DNA of 29,065 nucleotides from DASRBA01 sp036559665 (GTDB lineage: Bacteria > Myxococcota > Myxococcia > Myxococcales > Myxococcaceae). The notes beneath the pieces are model-generated. The model searched no databases and had not been told where the DNA came from. It saw only the letters and a program-made list of their open reading frames with translations. The stretch is from NCBI GenBank assembly GCA_036559665.1, contig DATBSS010000662.1, positions 1 through 29,065 of the forward strand, written 5' to 3'. Position 1 is the stretch's first letter, and the number at the start of each line of letters is the position of its first letter. Below, in pieces: positions 23,502-29,065 of the stretch. The translations under genes were made by a program, and so were the position numbers.

Positions 23502-24350
23502 ATGCCCCTGCGCGCCGGTAGGTTCGAGCTGCACGAGGTCCGCGACGGCACCTTCGCCCTCGACGGCGGCGCCATGTTCGGCGTGGTGCCGCGGGTGCTG
23601 TGGGAGAAGAAGTTCCCCCCGGACGAGAAGAACCGGATCACCCTCGGGCTGCGGTGCCTGCTGGTGCTGGAGGGGAAGCGGAAGATCCTGGTGGACTGCG
23701 GCATCGGCCGCCGCTGGGACCAGAAGCACAAGGACATGTACCGCATCGACCAGGCCGCGATGGACCTGGACCGCGAGTTGGCCCGCGCCAAGGTGAAGCG
23801 CGAGGAGATCACCGACGTCATCCTGACCCACCTGCACTTCGACCACGTGGGCGGGCTGACCCGAGACGAGAACGGCAAGGTGGCGATGTCCTTCCCCAAC
23901 GCCACCGTCCACCTGCAACGGCGCAACTGGATGTGGGCACACCACGCCTCGGAGAAGGACGCCGGCAGCTTCCGCGCCGCCACCTACGAAGCCCTGGAGC
24001 GCAGCGGGCGGCTGCACCTCCTGGAAGGCGCCACCGAGCTCTGTCCCGGCGTGGACATCTTCGTCTCGGAAGGCCACACCGTGGGCCTGCAGCTGGTGAA
24101 GGTGAGCGACGGCGACAAGACCGTCGCCTACTGCGGCGACCTGGTCCCGACCACGGCACACCTGCGCGCGGCGTGGGTAATGGCATATGACCTGTATCCG
24201 CTCACCACCATCGAGGAGAAGAAGATGCTCCTCGCTCAGGCAGCCGAGGAGGGTTGGGTCCTGTTCTTCGAGCACGACCCGAACGTGGCCGCATGCACCG
24301 TCAAGGAAGACCAGGGCGAGGTAGTGGTGAACGAGGTGGTCAAGGTCTGA
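23502..24350 (+). CDS. Metallo-beta-lactamase-fold hydrolase
   Basis: The protein has 282 residues. The metal motif HLHFDH is at 110-115, with VDCGIG before it, EGHTVG and YCGDLVPT later and a final FFEHDP, so both zinc sites look complete. Family relatives include lactonases and various esterases; substrate cannot be assigned. No signal peptide, hence cytoplasmic. It sits between two rRNA methyltransferase genes on the same strand and is probably co-transcribed with them. Confidence 0.88.
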   Translation: MPLRAGRFELHEVRDGTFALDGGAMFGVVPRVLWEKKFPPDEKNRITLGLRCLLVLEGKRKILVDCGIGRRWDQKHKDMYRIDQAAMDLDRELARAKVKREEITDVILTHLHFDHVGGLTRDENGKVAMSFPNATVHLQRRNWMWAHHASEKDAGSFRAATYEALERSGRLHLLEGATELCPGVDIFVSEGHTVGLQLVKVSDGDKTVAYCGDLVPTTAHLRAAWVMAYDLYPLTTIEEKKMLLAQAAEEGWVLFFEHDPNVAACTVKEDQGEVVVNEVVKV

Positions 24351-24448
24351 AGCCGCGGACCGGGCGGCCCTCCAGGCCTCCGGAGCCGAAGGCGCCGCAG
24401 CGGCCCCCCACCCGCATCGAGGCGCGCGGCCCGGAGGGGACGCCGCAG

Positions 24449-25612
24449 GTGCAGGTCGGCTTCCGCGGCGCGGAGCGGTGGACCCGCGGCCACCCGTGGA
24501 TCTACCGCAGCGACGTCGAGGAGGGCGCCGGCGCGCTCGAGCAGCTCCAGGGCGGCGAGGTGGTGCGCGTGCTGGACGGGCGCGGCTGGCTGCTGGGGCA
24601 GGCGCTCTACTCGAAGCACTCGAAGATCACGCTCCGCTGGCTGTGCAACGACGACGCGAAGGTGGACGCGGACTTCTTCCGCGCCCGACTCCAGCGCGCG
24701 GACGAGCTGCGGCGGCGCGCGCTCCCCGGCGAGGACACCTACCGGGTGGTGCACGGCGAGGCGGACCTCATCCCCGGCCTGGTGGTGGACCGCTACGGCG
24801 ACTACCTCACCGCGCAGTTCCTGGTGAAGGGGGCCGAGGACCGCAAGGAGATGTTCGCCGACCTCCTGGTCGAACACTTCAAGCCCCGCGGCCTGGTCAA
24901 CCGCTCCGACGCGGGCGTGCGCGCGCTGGAGGGGCTGGAGGCGGAGAAGGGCGTGATGCGCGGCGAGGTGCCGCCGGCGGTGCGCTACTCGACCGGGCTG
25001 GTACGGATGAAGGCGGACCTGCTGGGCGGGCAGAAGACCGGCGCGTTCCTGGACCAGCGCGAGAACCACCAGGTGGCGGCCCAGTACGCCTCCGGCGAGG
25101 CGCTGGACTGCTTCTCCTACTCCGGGGGCTTCGCGCTCCAGCTGGCCACCCGCGCGGCGAAGGTCACCGCGGTGGAGATCTCCGAGCCCGCCGCCGACCA
25201 GCTCCGCGAGATCGCCCAGGAGAACCGGATGGAGAACGTGGAGGTGGTGCTGGCCAACGCCTTCGACTACCTGCGCGACGCGGTGGACGAGGGGAAGAAG
25301 TACGACACCATCTCGCTCGACCCGCCGTCGTTCGCCAAGAGCAAGGACTCGATCGCGGCGGCGGTGCGCGGCTACAAGGAGCTCAACCTGCGCGCGTTCC
25401 AGCTCCTGCGCCCCGGCGGCCACCTGATCACCGCCAGCTGCACGTACCACGTGAACGAGGCCATGTTCGAGGACATGCTGGAGTCCGCCGCCTCGGACGC
25501 GAAGCGGCGGGTGCAGATCATCGAGCGGCGCGGCGCTGGGAAGGACCACCCGGTGCTGCTCCAGCTCCGCGAGACGCGCTACCTCAAGTGCTTCGTGCTG
25601 CGCGTGCTCTGA
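24449..25612 (+). CDS. rlmI: RlmI-like 23S rRNA (cytosine-C5)-methyltransferase
   Basis: The protein has 387 residues from the GTG at 24449. This start was chosen because GGAGGGG lies 9 bases upstream and because the protein then starts like RlmI, with RHPW-type ERWTRGHPWIYRSDV. The frame is open further upstream into the previous gene, so an added basic Pro-rich tail cannot be excluded. An N-terminal PUA domain (to about residue 80) is followed by GGQKTGAFLDQRENH, the SAM motif DCFSYSGGFAL, LDPPSFAKSK and the Cys of TASCTYH. RlmI makes m5C1962 in 23S rRNA. It follows the metallo-hydrolase after about 100 bases. Confidence 0.85.
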   Translation: MQVGFRGAERWTRGHPWIYRSDVEEGAGALEQLQGGEVVRVLDGRGWLLGQALYSKHSKITLRWLCNDDAKVDADFFRARLQRADELRRRALPGEDTYRVVHGEADLIPGLVVDRYGDYLTAQFLVKGAEDRKEMFADLLVEHFKPRGLVNRSDAGVRALEGLEAEKGVMRGEVPPAVRYSTGLVRMKADLLGGQKTGAFLDQRENHQVAAQYASGEALDCFSYSGGFALQLATRAAKVTAVEISEPAADQLREIAQENRMENVEVVLANAFDYLRDAVDEGKKYDTISLDPPSFAKSKDSIAAAVRGYKELNLRAFQLLRPGGHLITASCTYHVNEAMFEDMLESAASDAKRRVQIIERRGAGKDHPVLLQLRETRYLKCFVLRVL

Positions 25613-25627
25613 AGCGCCCCGCCCCGC

Positions 25628-26158
25628 TCAGTCCTTCGACTTCCCGCGCGTCGGGCGGACCACCATGGGCTGCCCGCCGCCCATGATGCCGGACGGCTCC
25701 GCCAGCTCCTCGATGGAGGCCTTCAGGCGCCGCTGGATGGCCATCTCGAGGTCCTTGGCGATGGTGCGGCGCACGAACGGGCGGAAGAGCTTGAACGCGA
25801 GCTGATTCCAGTCCAGCTCAAAGTGTTGCGTGACCTGGCAATCCTCCGGGCCCTGCGGCGTGAAGGCGTATCTGCACAGGTAGTGTCGCTCCGGGCCCTC
25901 GGGACCCACGGCCTTCACGGCGAACACCGCGTCCGGACTGAGCTCTACGACCTCGAAGGTTCGCCCGTAGTCCTTGCCGCGGATGCGCTGCACCTCCCGG
26001 CCACGGGTCCCCACCGCCACCGGGCCGTCGGTCAGCTTCTTGAGCTCCACCACCGCCGGGTTCCAGCGGCGGAGATGCTCAAAAAATCCGCGAGCCACGA
26101 AATCGAAGCAAACGGAAACAGGCCGGTCGACCCGGACACTCGTATCGATGACAATCAC
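25628..26158 (-). CDS. SRPBCC (START-like) family protein
   Basis: The protein has 176 residues from the GTG at 26158, with GAGGG 7 bases before it. The polyketide-cyclase/START-like fold is visible: an opening strand VIVIDTSVRVDRPVSVCFDFVA, a middle VGTRGREVQ and a C-terminal long helix of about 35 residues from FVRRTIAKDLEMAIQ. These proteins bind a hydrophobic ligand in a deep cavity; the ligand is not known. The last 25 residues are Gly/Arg/Lys-rich. It is convergent with rlmI (15-base gap) and divergent from the YkgJ gene (38 bases). A frame reaching 28180 on this strand is antisense to other genes. Confidence 0.85.
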   Translation of the reverse strand: MIVIDTSVRVDRPVSVCFDFVARGFFEHLRRWNPAVVELKKLTDGPVAVGTRGREVQRIRGKDYGRTFEVVELSPDAVFAVKAVGPEGPERHYLCRYAFTPQGPEDCQVTQHFELDWNQLAFKLFRPFVRRTIAKDLEMAIQRRLKASIEELAEPSGIMGGGQPMVVRPTRGKSKD

Positions 26159-26196
26159 CCGCGTACCCTCACTGGAGAGCCGGTCGCGGAGGGACT

Positions 26197-26688
26197 TTGC
26201 ACGAGAAGTGCCCGCCTGTCCGCAACGACGAGGATGAGGGTACCCCGCGGCGGCCCACGCGCGCCCAGGCGCTCCGCCGGCTGGCGGCGATCTACGGGCA
26301 AGCGGACTCCGCGTACGCGCGCTTCTCCTGCCCGTCCAGCGCGGAGTGCTGCCAGCTCCAGCGCCGCGGGCGGCAACCCTGGCTGTGGCCCCTGGAGTGG
26401 GCCGCCGTGGAGGACGCGCTGAAGCGCCAGGGGCGCGAGGTCCCGCCCCCGCGCGCGGACGGCGGTTGCGCGCTGCTGGACGAGGGTGGCCGGCGGTGCA
26501 CCGTCTACGCGGACCGGCCGTTCGGCTGCCGCACCTACTTCTGCGAGCGCGCGTCCGGCGGGCGGCACCCGCTGGAGGCGACCACGGAGATCGCCGCGCG
26601 GCTGGAGGCGCTGGCCATGGAGGCGGATCCGGACGCGGCCGGCGGAGGGCCCCGGCCCATCCTCGACTGGCTGGGAGGCGCGCGGTGA
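26197..26688 (+). CDS. YkgJ-type cysteine-cluster protein
   Basis: The protein has 163 residues from a TTG start, preceded closely by GGAGGG. It belongs to the zinc/iron-chelating YkgJ group: Cys residues recur as CPSSAECCQL, GGCALLD, RRCTVYADRPFGCRTYFCE. The PFGCRTYFC block is the family hallmark. Function of the family is unsettled. The start is the weak point, but no better in-frame candidate exists. The stop overlaps the GTG of the glycerate kinase by 3 bases, so the pair is likely coupled. Confidence 0.82.
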   Translation: MHEKCPPVRNDEDEGTPRRPTRAQALRRLAAIYGQADSAYARFSCPSSAECCQLQRRGRQPWLWPLEWAAVEDALKRQGREVPPPRADGGCALLDEGGRRCTVYADRPFGCRTYFCERASGGRHPLEATTEIAARLEALAMEADPDAAGGGPRPILDWLGGAR

Positions 26689-27821
26689 AGGTCCTGATCG
26701 CGCCGCAGGAGCTGAAGGGGACGCTCACCGGGACGCAGGCCGCGGAGGCCATCTCGCGCGGCATCTTCACGACGCTGGAGGGCGCGGAGATCGACGTGCT
26801 CCCGATCGCCGACGGCGGTCCCGGGACGGTGGACATGTTCGCGCGCGCCACCGGGGCCAGGGTGGTGGAGGCCGACGCGGAGGACGCGCTCGGGCGCAGC
26901 CTGGGGTCGTTCTTCGCCGTGAAGGGCGAGCGGGCGGTGATCGAGATGGCCGCCGCCTCCGGCCTGGGCCGCCTCTTCCCCGCCGAGCTCGAACCGCTCC
27001 GCGCCACCACCCGCGGCACCGGGCAGCTCATCGCCGAGGCGCTGAAGCTCGGGTGCAAGGAGCTGTGGGTCGGCCTGGGCGGCAGCGCCACCACCGACGG
27101 CGGAGTGGGCGCGCTGGAGACGCTGGGCGCGCGCTTCTTCGACGCCGAGGGGAACTGGCTCAAGCCCGGCGGCGCCCCGCTGGCGCAGCTGGAGCGGCTG
27201 AAGCTGGAGCGGGTGGAGGCGAGGTTCAAGGAAGTGACGTTGACCGCGCTGGCGGACGTGCGCGCGCCGCTGCTGGGGCCGGAAGGGGCGGCGGCGGTGT
27301 TCGCGCCACAGAAGGGCGCCACGCCGGACGAGGTGAAGGAGTTGGAGGGCGCGCTGGAGCGGCTGCACCAGGTGGTGCTCAAGCAGCTCGGGCGCGACCT
27401 GGCGCGCGCGCCGGGCGCCGGCGCGGCGGGCGGGCTGGGGTACGGGCTGATGCTCCTGGGGGCCACGGTGAAGGACGGCTTCGGCACGCTGGCCGAGCTG
27501 TGCGGTCTTCCCGAGCGCATCCGCCGGGCGGACGTGGTGGTCACCGCCGAGGGACGGCTGGACGCGCAGACCGCCATGGGCAAGGCGCCCGCGGGGCTGG
27601 CGGCGATGGCGCGCGCGATGGGGAAGCCGGTGGTGATCCTCGCCGGGTCGATCGAACCGGGCGCGCCCCTGGATCTGTTCTCGATGGCCGAGGTGATCGA
27701 CCCGGCGGGTGGCCAGAAAGCCAAACTGCCGTCAAGCGCCGACGCCGCCGCGCTCCTGGTGGAGGCCTCGAGCCGGATCGCGCCGCGCTTCCCGAGCCTC
27801 GTCCCACCGAAGCAGGATTGA
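26685..27821 (+). CDS. garK: Glycerate 2-kinase (GarK/GlxK family)
   Basis: The protein has 378 residues from GTG: KVLIAPQELKGTLTGTQAAEAI, the typical family opening, then LPIADGGPGTVD, GLGGSATTDGGVGAL near residue 129, ALADVRAPLLGPEGAA and PGAGAAGGLGYGL. It phosphorylates glycerate with ATP and feeds the product to lower glycolysis. Most family members have FKGSLSA in the opening motif; here it reads LKGTLTG. The GTG overlaps the YkgJ stop. No glyoxylate or tartronate genes lie nearby. Confidence 0.93.
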   Translation: MKVLIAPQELKGTLTGTQAAEAISRGIFTTLEGAEIDVLPIADGGPGTVDMFARATGARVVEADAEDALGRSLGSFFAVKGERAVIEMAAASGLGRLFPAELEPLRATTRGTGQLIAEALKLGCKELWVGLGGSATTDGGVGALETLGARFFDAEGNWLKPGGAPLAQLERLKLERVEARFKEVTLTALADVRAPLLGPEGAAAVFAPQKGATPDEVKELEGALERLHQVVLKQLGRDLARAPGAGAAGGLGYGLMLLGATVKDGFGTLAELCGLPERIRRADVVVTAEGRLDAQTAMGKAPAGLAAMARAMGKPVVILAGSIEPGAPLDLFSMAEVIDPAGGQKAKLPSSADAAALLVEASSRIAPRFPSLVPPKQD

Positions 27822-28088
27822 GCGCCGGATGGGAGCTTCGATTGCAGCGGTCGTGGCGCTGGCCGCGGCTCGGAGACCGGGTCGCCACGCCGGCCGAGCT
27901 GGCGGCGGCGGCGATCGACGCGGACGTGGGTGGCGCGGCGGCGAAGGGACAGGTGGCGCTGGTGCCGGGCCCACCGGCCGTGGGGCGGATCGCGTTCGAC
28001 GCCGCGCAGGCGCGAGGCGGCGGGTGGGCGCGCGGCTGGCGGGGCTGGGAGTGGCGGTCGGGCCGGGTTCCTGTGGGAGCTCCTCTGA
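27818..28088 (+). other. Possible decayed short gene after garK
   Basis: This stretch follows garK with a TTG that overlaps its stop. The frame from 27818 codes plausible protein, LGDRVATPAELAAAAIDADV and KGQVALVPGPPAVGRIAFD, up to about 28010. Then another frame reads RRVGARLAGLGVAVG and a third ends RAGFLWELL at a TGA at 28086. Two small frameshifts in one 90-100 residue gene would explain this. No family is recognised. In DNA this GC-rich, frame readings can mislead, and the first frame also stays open up to the lipoprotein. From 28089 to 28240 I see no gene. Confidence 0.35.
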
Positions 28089-28205
28089 AGCGGTTCGGCG
28101 GCCGGGTCCTGCTCGGGGGGCGACGTGCGCGAGCCCGCCCGTCGTTCCGTGCGCTCCTCCGTCACATCGCTGGTGACCACTCCGCGGGTGTGGTACCTGC
28201 TACCC

Positions 28206-28222
28206 GCCGCCGTCCTGGCGGC
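28206..28222 (+). promoter_or_regulatory. Hairpin in the lipoprotein leader
   Basis: GCCGCC and GGCGGC, perfect 6-base arms around GTCCT, end 18 bases before the ATG at 28241. With no T-run it is more likely a leader structure than a terminator. Confidence 0.3.
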
Positions 28223-28240
28223 ATCCCAGGGGGGAAGCCC

Positions 28241-29065
28241 ATGTCACGCCGTCAGAACGCCCGTTTCTTCTGGTACACCTGCCTCCTCGCGGTGATGACC
28301 GGCTGCGCCCAGTGCGCGCCGGATCGCGTGGCGGATGGAGTGTCGAAGCTGACCATCCGGAACCTGGGCGCGATGGTCAGTTTGCTGAACGCGAACACCA
28401 CCTGTGGCTTCGCGAGCCCGTCCGTCCTCGCCAACCCGACCGCCACCGGGACCGTCGGCTCGACGGGGACGCTGACCTTCACCGTCACCAACTGCACCAT
28501 CGACCTCGGCACCGCCGCCAGCGCCGTCTCCCAGGACTGCAGCGGCAACGCGACCACCGGGACCGGCAAGTTCACCATCAGCGCCACCCGCACCGTATCG
28601 GGCATCCTCACCGGGAACCCGGCCAGCCCCATCGTCCCCGCCTCGGCGGACGCGGTCACCGTCGCCATCAGCAACGCCACCTTCGAGAACTTCGAGGTGA
28701 CCTCGTCCGCCAGCGACAGCCGGCTGAACATGAAGAGCGGCAGCATCAGCGGGACGCTCAGGCCCCGCCTGGCGGTCTCCGCCTCCACCGGAGCCTGCGC
28801 GATCGCCACCCCCAACGTCACCTTCACCGGCGTCACCTACACCGACGCCGTCGTCCACGTGACCACGCCGGACAACTCGTTCGACGCCGACGTGAGGACC
28901 AGCAACCTGTCCGCGCAGAACGGCAAGAACGGGACGAGCGAGAACTCCGTCGGCGGCACCATGACGGTCTTCGGCTCGCAGCAGACGGTGGCCAACTCCC
29001 TCGATCCCGACTACGCGGCGAGCGCCTTCACCGCCAACTATGCCTGCACGCCCGACCTCGCCACC
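28241..29065 (+). CDS. Lipoprotein of unknown function, cut by the right edge
   Basis: The frame is open from the ATG at 28241 to the window end, 275 residues. AGGGGGG lies a few bases upstream. The start has a basic n-region (MSRRQNARFF), a short hydrophobic core and a lipobox MTGC with Cys22, so the protein is likely lipid-anchored. The rest is rich in Thr, Ser, Asn, Gly and Ala, beta-like, with scattered Cys that could form disulfides. I do not recognise a family. Minus-strand frames over the same bases have no such signals. A same-strand frame is open upstream from 27818, but the signal peptide fixes the start. Confidence 0.85.
   Translation, partial: MSRRQNARFFWYTCLLAVMTGCAQCAPDRVADGVSKLTIRNLGAMVSLLNANTTCGFASPSVLANPTATGTVGSTGTLTFTVTNCTIDLGTAASAVSQDCSGNATTGTGKFTISATRTVSGILTGNPASPIVPASADAVTVAISNATFENFEVTSSASDSRLNMKSGSISGTLRPRLAVSASTGACAIATPNVTFTGVTYTDAVVHVTTPDNSFDADVRTSNLSAQNGKNGTSENSVGGTMTVFGSQQTVANSLDPDYAASAFTANYACTPDLAT

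Noticed and set aside
26159..28180. Minus-strand extension of the SRPBCC frame to 850 residues
   Set aside because: It is antisense to the YkgJ and garK genes. The SRPBCC domain starts cleanly at the GTG at 26158 with a ribosome site.
28244..28858. Two minus-strand frames near the right edge
   Set aside because: The plus strand carries a ribosome site, signal peptide and lipobox through the same bases.

Overview
This is about 29 kb of very GC-rich DNA, mostly strong G/C third positions. GTG and TTG starts and overlapping stop/start codons are frequent. The protein set includes large receiver/PATAN (DUF4388)/TPR and J-domain/TPR scaffolds with long low-complexity linkers, a PilZ protein, a PP2C phosphatase and a J-domain protein next to an Hsp70 remnant. 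It is most like a myxobacterium (Myxococcota, probably suborder Cystobacterineae); I cannot place the genus. No tRNA, rRNA, IS element or CRISPR array was seen.

Layout. (1) 1-1491: a phospholipase D-type protein on the minus strand, running off the left edge and visibly poorer in GC than its neighbours. (2) 1557-6970, minus strand: ksgA, tsaD and a membrane-spanning receiver-PATAN-TPR protein, led by what looks like a leaderless promoter. (3) 7089-11965: a PilZ protein on plus facing a 1506-residue PATAN/alpha-helical repeat/J-domain/TPR protein on minus. (4) 12006-15030: trmL, a DUF192 gene, a collapsed Hsp70 gene, a membrane J-domain protein and a leftover DUF192 tail. This is a rearranged stretch. 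(5) 15115-18857: a PP2C phosphatase, then a minus-strand run of an unknown protein, AmgK-like kinase and MurU-like nucleotidyltransferase (peptidoglycan sugar recycling). (6) 18881-22467: a YgiT-type zinc finger protein coupled to a dimethylargininase-like enzyme, then cystathionine beta-synthase convergent with a cystathionine gamma-synthase/lyase (transsulfuration). (7) 22560-27821: RlmK-like and RlmI-like rRNA methyltransferases with a metallo-beta-lactamase-fold hydrolase between them, an SRPBCC protein, a YkgJ-type cysteine-cluster protein and glycerate kinase. (8) 27818-29065: a possibly decayed short gene, then a lipoprotein running off the right edge.

Most of the window is core metabolism and RNA modification. 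The most unusual parts are the receiver/PilZ/J-domain block at 3.4-12 kb, with its repeat-expanded linkers; the Hsp70 collapse and DUF192 duplication remnant at 12.5-15 kb; several starts that lie 0-5 bases from the predicted transcription start; and the symmetric divergent promoter at 18.86 kb. Two real genes, the PLD protein and the lipoprotein, are cut by the window edges and were read directly from the sequence.
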